Positions 36,016-45,120 of a stretch of 64,000 nucleotides of DNA are shown piece after piece. A program made the translations under genes and the position numbers. The stretch is from Labyrinthula sp. Ha (taxonomy: Eukaryota; Sar; Bigyra; Labyrinthulida; Labyrinthulaceae), in NCBI GenBank assembly GCA_015227615.1, contig JAALGZ010000037.1, positions 62,001-126,000 of the forward strand, in the 5' to 3' direction. Each line of letters opens with the position of its first letter. Position 1 is the first letter of the stretch. The notes below the pieces were generated by a model. That model made no database searches. It was given only the letters and a program-made list of their open reading frames with translations, and was not told where the DNA came from.

Positions 36016-38370
36016 ATGATTGATTCAAATGGATTTCCTTCTACCGAATTATCAATATCATCAATCGATTCAGAAATAGAGAATCTAAAACAAAACTTAT
36101 CCAAAACACAAAAGAAACATGAAAACTTAGCACAAGAGAAGTTATACAACCTTCAACTGACGTCAAAAACAGTTTCAAATTGTAAATCCAACCTTGAAAA
36201 AGCAAAAACAGAGTTAAAAAATCTTAAACAAAACCTTTCATCCATCTCTTCATCAAATATTTCTCATCATTCCCTCTCAGACCTTTTGAAACTTCAGAAT
36301 TTTCGAATCAACATTAAAAAACTCATCTTTCAAATAGATTTTATAAAATCCCTTCCTGTTCTTTTAGATCAAGCAACAAAATCTTTCATTGAACAAACTC
36401 AAAATTTCAATTCTGCAAATTATAATCTTCTTTCACCTTTTCAACACTGGATGAAACTTTTTTTTCTTTTTCAAAATCTTTCTCTTGATTTAAAATCTCA
36501 ATCTGATCTTAATAGAATTAAACGGTTAAGAGAAAATGTACAAAAAAGTGAAGAAGAAATCTGGTCTGCAGTTTTTGGTCCGTTAAGTAGATGTTCTGAA
36601 CTAATGTCTAACGGACAAATATATTCTAGGATCTTATTGAACTCTTTTTTAATCGTTGAAAGTTATGAAGTACAATTAAAAATACAAAAGATTGAACTTG
36701 CTGGAAAAGGAAATTTAGATGCAGAAAGTGGATTTGGACTTGGTATAAATGAGAAAAGAAGAAAAACTGTTGATATTGTAAGAAAAGAAGTTTCTGATTT
36801 AATTGAAAAGTTATTTGATAGTGATAACAGTTTGAAAGGAGTTATTGAATCAGGAACAAGAGTTATAGGTTTTATAAATAATTTTATAGAAGCAAAAATA
36901 AATATTTTTCCATCTTATTTAAAATATGTTGATTTTATTAGAAAAGAATTTGAACCTCGTTTAGTTGAAAAATTGCAAATTTTTTTATCTGAAGAGTTTT
37001 CCTTTTCAGGGGATGAAATTCTCGAATTAATTTCTTTTCTTGGAACTTATATTCAAATAACTCAAAATTCAGATTTTGAGTTTATAAATTCTGAAGATTT
37101 ACAAATTGAAGAAAAAATTCTTGAAATGGAGAATGTTCAACAAGTCTTGAAAATTCATGAAGGAGATTTGAAAGCAATCTTGTTTGATTTGCAAGTTGAT
37201 GAAATATATTTAAATAATATAAGTAATTTTTGTTCAACACTTATGAAAAAATATATAAAAACAGCTGTGAAAAGATTGGATGGATTTATTTCAAATTTAT
37301 TAAATTTGGAAAACTCAGTTTATGATTTCTTTAATTTAATATCAAATGAAATAAAAGTAATAAAAAATAAAAAAATTAACATTATTTTGCTAAATGAGTT
37401 TATAAAAAAAGTATGTTTTGATTCTATCAAAATATATTGTTACAAATCAGTGGATAAATTAAAAGGTGAAATTTTTGAAAAGAAATCTTTAGATAAAACA
37501 CTTGAAATAATTTATTCTTATATAAATAATTTTGAAGTTGGATATTCTTTATGTGAAACAACAATAAAAAATGAAATATTAAATATTTTTCCAAATAGTG
37601 AAAGTTCAGAAACTGAAAATATAGTAAAAATATTTGAAGAAGAAATTATTTTAGAGTTTATAAATTGTTTAAATTTAGGTTCAAAATTTTATTCAGAAGC
37701 AATAATCAATTCATTTCAAAAAGAAAATATTTTTGAACAATTATTTTCTTTTGGTTTTAGGGCGCATGATAAAAAAATATCTTTTATTTTAGATACAATA
37801 AAAACTTCAATCTCAAATCATAAAATAAAAGAAGAAAGAAATTTAGGAAAACTTATCGCAAACTTGTATAAAAGTTTATCCTTTATATATACAAAATATA
37901 TAATTTTATTCATTTTTCAAGCTTTACAAAATGGAAAAGTTTCATCTGAAGAATTTAATCCAACTCATTTTTACATTAGTAAGGATATAGAAAGAATTAA
38001 ATCTGCATTCTTACCATATCTAAGCTTAATGAAATATGGAAAAATCTATGGAAAAAATGCATTTAACCAAATTCTAGTTGTTTCCAATATAATTTCAAGA
38101 TTTATTAATCCAAGTGCAGCTGATGATGGAGATTTATTAACTTCTTTTGAAGAAAATGTAAAAGTTTTAAAACCTTTGCTGACAAAGAATGAAAAACTGA
38201 ATCAAAAAATAATTCAAGGCTTAACTTCTGCTTCTGTTATAAGAAGAGTTTTAGCTAAGGATATTGGACAAACAGTAGCAAGATTTTCAAGAGCATACAC
38301 AGAGTACACGTCATTAGGAAAACTTGAGTTTAGTCCACAAGAAGAAAAATTTATACTTTCATTCAAGTAA
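36016..38370 (+). CDS. Exocyst complex component Sec6 / EXOC3
   Basis: A single-exon 784-residue helical protein, close to the usual length (about 750). Residues 10-75 form a coiled coil like the Sec6 N-terminus. Ordered similarity to EXOC3 continues through IWSAVFGPLSRCSELMSN (about 182), the segment GTRVIGFINNFIEAK...FPSYLKYVDFI (about 280-305), DEILELISFLGTYIQ (about 333-347) and the C-terminal IERIKSAFLPYLS block. Sec6 is a core subunit of the octameric exocyst that tethers secretory vesicles to the plasma membrane before SNARE fusion. The assignment rests on recalled pattern alignment rather than a diagnostic motif; another CATCHR-family tether is the main alternative. Codon use is strongly AT-biased. 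A 152-bp gap separates it from the next small ORF. Confidence 0.68.
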   Translation: MIDSNGFPSTELSISSIDSEIENLKQNLSKTQKKHENLAQEKLYNLQLTSKTVSNCKSNLEKAKTELKNLKQNLSSISSSNISHHSLSDLLKLQNFRINIKKLIFQIDFIKSLPVLLDQATKSFIEQTQNFNSANYNLLSPFQHWMKLFFLFQNLSLDLKSQSDLNRIKRLRENVQKSEEEIWSAVFGPLSRCSELMSNGQIYSRILLNSFLIVESYEVQLKIQKIELAGKGNLDAESGFGLGINEKRRKTVDIVRKEVSDLIEKLFDSDNSLKGVIESGTRVIGFINNFIEAKINIFPSYLKYVDFIRKEFEPRLVEKLQIFLSEEFSFSGDEILELISFLGTYIQITQNSDFEFINSEDLQIEEKILEMENVQQVLKIHEGDLKAILFDLQVDEIYLNNISNFCSTLMKKYIKTAVKRLDGFISNLLNLENSVYDFFNLISNEIKVIKNKKINIILLNEFIKKVCFDSIKIYCYKSVDKLKGEIFEKKSLDKTLEIIYSYINNFEVGYSLCETTIKNEILNIFPNSESSETENIVKIFEEEIILEFINCLNLGSKFYSEAIINSFQKENIFEQLFSFGFRAHDKKISFILDTIKTSISNHKIKEERNLGKLIANLYKSLSFIYTKYIILFIFQALQNGKVSSEEFNPTHFYISKDIERIKSAFLPYLSLMKYGKIYGKNAFNQILVVSNIISRFINPSAADDGDLLTSFEENVKVLKPLLTKNEKLNQKIIQGLTSASVIRRVLAKDIGQTVARFSRAYTEYTSLGKLEFSPQEEKFILSFK

Positions 38371-38487
38371 ACATAAAAATTAAATTATACCAAATAAAAT
38401 CAATAAACCTGCTGTTCAAGAATAAACTAAACTCAAAAAAGTCATAATTCACTATCTTTGCTGTTTGTCTACTCTTCCAAATAAACA

Positions 38488-38500
38488 AATTGCCCAAAAT
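38488..38500 (+). promoter_or_regulatory. TTGCCCAAAA-type upstream motif
   Basis: AATTGCCCAAAAT lies 22-35 bp before the ATG at 38523. It is the plus-strand version of the motif found upstream of 2956 and 6318 and, inverted, of 51142. A nearby TAACCGAAAA follows. Its role is inferred from recurrence. Confidence 0.38.
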
Positions 38501-38522
38501 ATTGTTTTAATAACCGAAAAAT

Positions 38523-38681
38523 ATGGTAAAAACAAAGAAATGGCCATATGGCCTATATCTGGACGCAAGATTGGTAGCCGTTGAATCCGAAATGCACAAT
38601 GGCCAAAGAGCCGAAAAAGCGGTACATAAAAACATGGACAAAAGAAAGAAAACGCCTTGTTTTATTAACTGCACTCCATAA
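38523..38681 (+). CDS. 52-residue small protein (unrecognised)
   Basis: ATG to TAA encodes 52 residues beginning MVKTKKWPYGLYLDARLVAV and ending KTPCFINCTP. The composition is strongly protein-like, with balanced use of Gly, Ala, Pro, Trp and Cys and with G/C-containing codons unlike the surrounding AT-rich spacer. No membrane segment is present, and the C-terminal CFINC could be a metal or disulfide pair. It follows the shared promoter-like motif. Its stop lies 52 nt before the ATG of the next gene, so it could be an independent gene, the first cistron of a dicistronic message, or a long upstream ORF. Confidence 0.6.
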   Translation: MVKTKKWPYGLYLDARLVAVESEMHNGQRAEKAVHKNMDKRKKTPCFINCTP

Positions 38682-38733
38682 CAAAGAAAAACAATAAGAA
38701 TTAAATAATTTTTGGGAATAGGTTTATGCAAAA

Positions 38734-39303
38734 ATGGGTGAGAAAGAAGAAAAACAGAATATTGTAAACGATGACTTTTGCGACCTCTTTTTAAATGACG
38801 AATTATTTTTTACAGAAGTTGAAGATCTTGAAAAGTTTACAAGTTTTAATAGTGATTCTGTAAATCAATTATTTGATGAAACAGATTTTTTTGGACCTTC
38901 TTTTACTGATGAACTATATGGAACACAATTTCAAGAAAAAGAAGAACAACCTTTAATAAATGAAACAGATTCACTTCCTTCAACAGATTCTACAATCTCT
39001 TTTAAAGTAAAACCAATTAAAAAATCACATAGTTGTTCATTACCTTTAATTTCACCTGTTAAACGTAAGCAACAAAATTCTCAAAGTTCTTTTTCAAGTG
39101 AGAAGAAAATAAAAAAAAGAAGGCCAAGAAGAGTTACAAAAGAAAGTAGAGCTAAATTAACTCAAATTTATAACCTTCTAGGTAAGAAACCTATTGAAAA
39201 ACCAAAAAAAGAGTTTGAAAATGTGTGTAAAAATCTCTCTTTTGAAGATAAAAAACTTTCTGAAAGTTTTGTAAATGAATTAGTTAAAAAAAACAAATCT
39301 TAA
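38734..39303 (+). CDS. Acidic-then-basic low-complexity protein, possible nuclear regulator
   Basis: A 189-residue protein. The N-terminal 70 residues are acidic and aromatic (DDFCDLFLNDELFFTEVEDLE, repeated D/E-F-F patterns), resembling a transcriptional activation region. The middle is Ser-rich. Residues about 125-140 are strongly basic (EKKIKKRRPRRVTKESRA), suggesting nuclear import or nucleic acid binding. No known domain is recognised. It ends with KKNKS and TAA at 39303, 3 nt before the end of the convergent membrane-protein gene, so the two 3' UTRs must overlap. The activator interpretation is inference from composition only. Confidence 0.65.
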   Translation: MGEKEEKQNIVNDDFCDLFLNDELFFTEVEDLEKFTSFNSDSVNQLFDETDFFGPSFTDELYGTQFQEKEEQPLINETDSLPSTDSTISFKVKPIKKSHSCSLPLISPVKRKQQNSQSSFSSEKKIKKRRPRRVTKESRAKLTQIYNLLGKKPIEKPKKEFENVCKNLSFEDKKLSESFVNELVKKNKS

Positions 39304-39306
39304 GTA

Positions 39307-40179
39307 TTAATTTTCGTTTATACTTAAACTTCTTGGCCACATTAAATACATTTGTATTCCATACCAACCCCAAGCAAGTGCATATTTTGTTGGTAATGCA
39401 ATATCAAGAAAACTTCCATCTGATAAAGTATAAACTAAAGGACAAAGTAAAATACCAAATATTGTTGCTTCAGTATTTCCCCAAATATAATTCCATCTTT
39501 GTTGAACTATTGCTAAAGAAAGTGCAAATCCTTGACTTAGATTAACTGTTGCTAATACTGCATAACAATATATATTCTTATCTAAAATTTCCAATCCATT
39601 ATCTGCATAAAAACTATTTAATACTCCATTTACTTGAAAAGGTGTAAAACAAAGTAATAATCCAAATCCAGCTGCTATAACTAAATTCAACCTTAAAAAA
39701 ATAGGTTTGAACATTGGCATTTTTAACGATTCATTCTTATTAGACGTTTTTTCTGCGCGGTATCTGTTAATTTTACCGTTAAATATGTAAATTTCTAGAA
39801 AAGAAAAAATTCCAGAAAAAAAAGTGTAAACAGAAAAAAAGTAAAAACCATTTGGTAAATAGTTAAAGTAAAGGAAAAACAGCATTATAAAAGAAGCAAA
39901 AATACATTGGAAAGCAAATATTCTTACATAATTGACTGGAAATTTTTCATATGAACAGTTTGAAATAGTTAATGAAATTTGAGATAAAAGAACTACTCCA
40001 GCCATAATAAGAGATGGAAAACCGCCTTTTATGAACTCGTTTGAGTCAATTTTCTTATAGATTGTTTTATTTTCATGAAAATAAGTTTGATAAATTGATT
40101 CAAGTATTTCTCGTGCACTTATGAACTCTAAGATAGCTCTAGTGCTTGCCCAAAAAAGAAGAAATGGTTTTGGTGACAT
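39307..40179 (-). CDS. Multi-pass membrane protein (unrecognised)
   Basis: A 290-residue protein from the ATG at 40179. Hydrophobic segments occur at about residues 52-72, 87-108, 112-133, 162-182, 203-225, 237-252 and 265-281, so six or seven membrane spans are likely. A short polar loop (about 135-155) is rich in Lys, Asn and Glu. The N-terminal 45 residues (FWASTRAILEFISAREILES) look amphipathic and cytosolic. The C-terminal half contains LSQGFALSLAIVQQRWNYIWGN and a Trp/Tyr-rich last span. No family is recognised and no transport motif is obvious. It converges with the preceding gene, stop codons 3 nt apart. TTTTGGGAAA, a variant of the shared upstream motif, lies at 40241-40250. Confidence 0.7.
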   Translation of the reverse strand: MSPKPFLLFWASTRAILEFISAREILESIYQTYFHENKTIYKKIDSNEFIKGGFPSLIMAGVVLLSQISLTISNCSYEKFPVNYVRIFAFQCIFASFIMLFFLYFNYLPNGFYFFSVYTFFSGIFSFLEIYIFNGKINRYRAEKTSNKNESLKMPMFKPIFLRLNLVIAAGFGLLLCFTPFQVNGVLNSFYADNGLEILDKNIYCYAVLATVNLSQGFALSLAIVQQRWNYIWGNTEATIFGILLCPLVYTLSDGSFLDIALPTKYALAWGWYGIQMYLMWPRSLSINEN

Positions 40180-43100
40180 TCTTTTTCTTTTTTTTTTGTT
40201 ATTGGGTTGATTAAATGGGTTATTGCATTTTCTACCTATATTTTGGGAAATTCTTGAAATAACTTCAAATTCAAAATTTGAGAATTTTGTTGAACTTATT
40301 CTAGTTAATGAACCTTAATAAGTGGCTTATTTTTAGTATTTTAGCTATATTAAGATCTTGGTTAACTTATTATAAAAAAAAATGAGCTCAAAACATAACA
40401 GGACTGAGTTGATTTGATTGATATGCATTAAAACCCTACACCTTGGTGTATATTGCTCTTACTAGTTTGCATTCTAGAAAAGTTTTCTAGTTGAAATAAT
40501 TCACTTATGGATAGTTCGCTTTTGCATTTTCTTCTTTCCAGTATTACGTTCTGTTTTCTCTCTGTTTAACTGTAAAGAACACTAAGTATTGATTGAATAA
40601 GGTGCTAGAATTAATAGTTTTTGTTATCGGACAACGTTCTTGTTACATAGAAACAAACTGACTATACTGACGCATTGATATTTATTAGATACATATATGA
40701 AATTTTTTGATTAATATTAATAATAACCTATCTCATTGGTTCACGAACTGCTAGCATACTGAGATTATCTTTGTGGTAAATATTCTGGCATACAAGAACT
40801 ATATACTCAAATGGTGAGGTTTGAATGAAAAAGTTAGCGAATTTTAATCAAGCAGATTTTATAAGTGATTCATCCATGATAATATTTATTAATCCCGTCT
40901 TCTTGATGATTGAGAGATGGTAGTGACAACTACAAAAAAGTCTTGAGTCATAGGAGACATTCCCGGGAGTAGACTGCAGCTGATTAAGATGGCACATTTT
41001 CTTATTAATATTTAATATTTTATAGTAATCACACAAAAATATTTTCAAAATTATCAAAACCACTATATAAGAAAAATTAACTCAAGAAAGTTTTAAGTAA
41101 ACTATCATTACAGCAAATCAGAACGGAAGCAACAACTGCATAGAATCCTTTTAATGTTCATGCAAACAATTTTTTTGTAATTTAAGTGCCAACACCTTAT
41201 GGAGGGTTTTGTTCATTAGAGTATACTGATCCATGGATAGAGTTTCCTTAAGTTTTAATTGCCAAAGTGTATCTATGCCTCCATTTACTAGCATCTGTTA
41301 ATGTCATGCCAAGAAACGCTGGAAAGTTTCTGCCTCTTTGCAATAAAATTAAAAGTATGCACATTTTTTGACCACTGTAATATATTCATCTGGTTTTTAA
41401 TGCTTAGTAATGCACCGCAAGATACTTTTCAAACATCCGTTTGATCGATTCTGTATGAACTCTTGAGCAGTATCCATGAGTTCCAAAGATTCATGAGCAA
41501 ACAAGATTCAAAGTCATACTCTTAAGTAACAAATTGAGCTAATTTATATAGCTTTTGAAATATAACGTTCATATATTTTGAGATCAAAACAAGTTTACAC
41601 TTATAATGTATGAATAATAAGTATATTATACCCACCATTCGTAGCTATAGTGTATTTTCCCCACGGTCACTTTGTTTTTCTGTATATATATATCTTGTAA
41701 GTAATAGGTGATTGATTATACTAATTAATTGTAATAGTGAGGCTGTACGGAAGGGTTAATGATACTAATGGTTAAAATTCTAACCTTTTAGAACATTTAG
41801 TATTCCTTCTTGGAAATAAGAGAGAACTAGAGATAAAGTTGATGCAGCCAAAAGAATAATAAAGATATGCACGTAGAGAGGTCCCCATGTCATTTAAATA
41901 GATATGGTACCAATATATTGCTTTTAATTTGATAGGAGTTAAGCTTTGAAGCATCCTTACCAGCTACGATAAATTTGAATAAGGAAGTTGAGAAATACAC
42001 AGTCATGCTTTCTTATTATGTGTTGAGTAGTGGAAAACAAATCCATGACAAACACTAAGTACTTCTCGCTCCTATTATATAAAAATTTGGTGTGTGGTTC
42101 TGAATATAGCACACAAAAATGAAGAGTTCTTTACAAAAAGGTTTTATATATCATCAGATTCTAGCAAGCCAACAAATAGAAATAGAGCAGATGAACTGAC
42201 AATTAAAAACATTCTAATTACCCCTCAAAACTTGAAGCAACAGGTGAAACTAAAATGAATTTCTTTTAATAGTAACATCTTTGTCCAGCTTGAAGCAAAA
42301 GTTACAAGAAGATGCTTCTACGATTAACATGTAAGAAGGTTGCATTAACGTGGTAGAAACTGATATAGCCCCCGTCAAACTAATGAAGCATGTTACGACT
42401 CTCATATCACTTAAAATCATATCTCCTTTGCTTAAACAATTTCTATATCCAAATCAAACAATTTTCCATCTCAATGTATAATTAAGCACTTAGTTCTTTT
42501 TTCAAAGACTTTTTACATAATATCAACAGGAATCTCTTGAAAAGTTGCTCAAAGTGTCATCATACATAGAACAATACAATATTCTTCTTCATGTTTAAAA
42601 ACCCCATGTTTGATACGCATTAACTAAGAAGCGTGGTGTTCACAAATGCCATATAATTTGAGTTACTTTTCAAATATAATTAGGGTAACCAATTTTTTTT
42701 TCAGAAAGATTAGCGATAACTTTGGTGCTTTGTGAGTGTTACCAGTTATTCTACAAGTCAACCCATTAGGATCGATAGCAATAATAAATAGCATAAGAGA
42801 GATATTTCCGAAATAATAGTACTTGAAAATAATATGGCTCTCTTTATCATTAAGCATGACAAATTACTCACAAGATATGGATCTAATTAGTTTATCCAGA
42901 AAAAAAAAACCATTTGATTCATTAACCATTGTTTTTACTTATATTTATCCATTTGCAGCGAAGTTAATTTTACTTAGAATAGGATTGCTTCCAAGTAATT
43001 TCCCAAGAAGTATTGCAATAAAGATTATTTATACACCACAATGTTACCAAGTGAAAATATTGTAATAGAATGCCCCCTACTAGTAAGTACGGTCAATTTA

Positions 43101-44623
43101 GTCTCTACTGTAGAAGTATATACCGGATATTATATTTAAAAAGAAATCTCAATAGATAAAGTAACAAACTATTGATTCTCAAAAAATGTGTAACTGAGTC
43201 TGCAACTTTCAAAACTCCCACACCGATTATGGCGATGTAAGATTAATTAATTTAGGCTCCTAAGAAAATTTTTCAGTAATTCTTGCATGAAAATTGGAAC
43301 ACTATTGTAATCTATCAGCACTAGAACAACAATTTTCTCTTTTCCTTCATACTAAAGCCTTATGATTGTGTACAGTGAAAATAGCTAACTTTATTCACTC
43401 AACGTTTCTAACTTCATTGAAGATATTTCTATCCTAGAAGCTCGAAAGGCAGTTGCATCTATCATATTCCTTGGATTGGGATTTTAAGAAAACCTAAGAC
43501 CTTTAACCAGCAGTCTAGGCTGGATGCAGAAGTTATAAAAGAACTCATAGTTGCTTGTTGGCGGGAGTTTCAAGAGTTTCTATTGGAAACCCTTTCATAT
43601 TCCATCGTTTAGTTTTCTGTGGTTTACATCTATTTTGAAGACCTCTTTGTAGTTCCAATGCATTCTTTGGTTTTGGTTGAAGTATTTCCGAAATTTTGGT
43701 AAAGTTGGTACTTCAAGTGGTTAGTGAACAAACTCTGTTCTGTTGTGAATAATCTCTCATAAATTTATTTTTATCTGCATCTTTTGGAACAATCAGGCGC
43801 TGCATTTACACGTCATAATGATATCTATTCATGACCACTCTTTATTGTTCTTGTCATTTGAATAGTATGTTACATGGCTGTTTGTATTCTTTACACGTGT
43901 AGCGAAGCATGAGTTGATAATGGCCAGGTTATACTTGTTCAAGAAGTTTACAAAAATTTTCCTGTCCCTGTTACTTTTGCTTGAATATTCGTATTCATCA
44001 TTATTTGTCACTTCTTCGTGTCATATTTGAGCGTTCCAGTCGCTTAAGATTATCATGAGGTCCTTTTTCCTTTTCAGTGAGTTTGCTTTCTGGAGTCTTG
44101 ATAGAAAATGACTATATTCTTTTGCTGTTTTACCTGCATGGGTGCATAGCTATTAATGATATAGAAACTGTTAGAGCTACGTTTAGTTTTTATACCCAAA
44201 ATTCTATCTTCACCGAATACTTTTTCTGCTTCTTTGTCCATATTTTGTTGAAATATTTCGCTAAAATATTTAGTTTATTTTTTTTCTTTGTTTTTAAGTC
44301 TTGAAGTAGCTGCAATAAAGCAAACTAGTTTAGAAGAACTCGTTCCTTCGAGGTTTTCTACTCCTTTGCTGCATATTTCCTGTATTGCAAGGATGTTTGT
44401 ATTGGGAGTTAGGGCATATTCCTCGATAGACCTGAGCTTGCAGGAGATGAGAAGGTCAACATTCACAGAGACTATCGCCATTGCTCTAGAATCTTTCACT
44501 TCATTGACTGGTGACTGTCTTTTGACTGCCTGAGTGTTGCCGATACTTCATTACTTTTTCTTTGTTTCCAAATTTTACGTTTCCCAAAAACACTTGACTT
44601 ACTTAACGGCCAAATATAGCACT
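40180..44623. other. 4.4-kb gene-free stretch with LINE remnant
   Basis: No intact gene. A near-palindrome based on TTCTAGAAAAG lies at 40472-40490, similar to the one at 5658-5679. A decayed LINE endonuclease occupies about 43540-44510 (minus). The reverse transcriptase expected downstream of it (below 43.5 kb) was not recognisable by eye. Confidence 0.5.
43540..44510 (-). mobile_element. Decayed LINE (non-LTR) endonuclease region
   Basis: Minus-strand frames read as an apurinic-type (EEP) endonuclease in the right order. They show an N-terminal MAIVSVNVDLLISCKLRSIE, then NTNILAIQEICS (catalytic Glu motif), SFYIINSYAPM, then IILSDWNAQ (the GDxN-like motif), then KSNRDRKIFVNFLNKYNLAI and INSCFATRVKNTNSHVTYY. 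Downstream, QPKPKNALELQ and KRWNMKGFPIETLE resemble the endonuclease-RT linker. The frame changes at least once and stops interrupt it, so it is dead. Only the 5' half is recognisable. The family (Jockey/CR1/L2-like) is not resolved. Confidence 0.65.
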
Positions 44624-44722
44624 ATGGATGATATGGGCACAAAAAAATGTCCTAGAAGAACAAAACAAGAGAAGACGAAACAAACTGTTTTGGAACACTT
44701 TCAAACAAAAAAAAAAGCCTAA
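44624..44722 (+). CDS. 32-residue ORF with PIP-box-like motif
   Basis: ATG to TAA encodes MDDMGTKKCPRRTKQEKTKQ followed by TVLEHFQTKKKA. The segment QTVLEHFQTKKK resembles a degenerate PCNA-interacting (PIP) box, Q-x-x-L-x-x-F, flanked by basic residues. Upstream lie TTCCCAAAAA (44581-44590) and CTTAACGGCC (about 44602), similar to motifs upstream of other genes. Its stop is 30 nt before the ATG of the next gene and no GT donor exists to splice it onward. It may be a micro-protein, a first cistron or an upstream ORF. The PIP reading is speculative. Confidence 0.35.
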   Translation: MDDMGTKKCPRRTKQEKTKQTVLEHFQTKKKA

Positions 44723-44752
44723 ACTTTTATTAAAATAAGAAAGAAAGTGTAA

Positions 44753-45055
44753 ATGTTTGCTGAAATTGTTCGTGAGGTTTTAATAGATCTTCCAAAAGCA
44801 AGTTACCAGATAAGAAAACCGCATTCTTTAACCAGAGGACAAGATTTGGAAGTTGCTCATGTTGTAGAACAAACTGATTTGGACCAAATAGAGCGAGAAA
44901 CAGAAGAAGAAAGTATTTTTGAACCTGGATTGTGTGATGATTGCGTTTTGAATGACAAAGAATCCCGAATGAAGATCATGGTTCTTTCTCTACTATTTCT
45001 AATTATTATTACACTTGGTATTATTTTGATCTACTTGAAACAGCAAACAGTTTAA
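44753..45055 (+). CDS. Small tail-anchored membrane protein
   Basis: A 100-residue protein. The N-terminal 70 residues are polar and acidic (EQTDLDQIERETEEESIFE) with a CDDC pair near residue 61. Residues about 74-94 form a single strongly hydrophobic span (IMVLSLLFLIIITLGIILIYL) followed by only six residues (KQQTV end). This layout is that of a tail-anchored protein with its N-terminus in the cytosol, as in SNAREs or small ER/mitochondrial adaptors. No SNARE heptads are visible. Family unrecognised. It converges with the gene ending at 45121 (66-bp gap). Confidence 0.65.
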   Translation: MFAEIVREVLIDLPKASYQIRKPHSLTRGQDLEVAHVVEQTDLDQIERETEEESIFEPGLCDDCVLNDKESRMKIMVLSLLFLIIITLGIILIYLKQQTV

Positions 45056-45120
45056 AATACATATAAAAAAGTTTTCTGTGTTAGTTATATAAAAAGTTCA
45101 CTTAAATATTAAGTTTTAAA

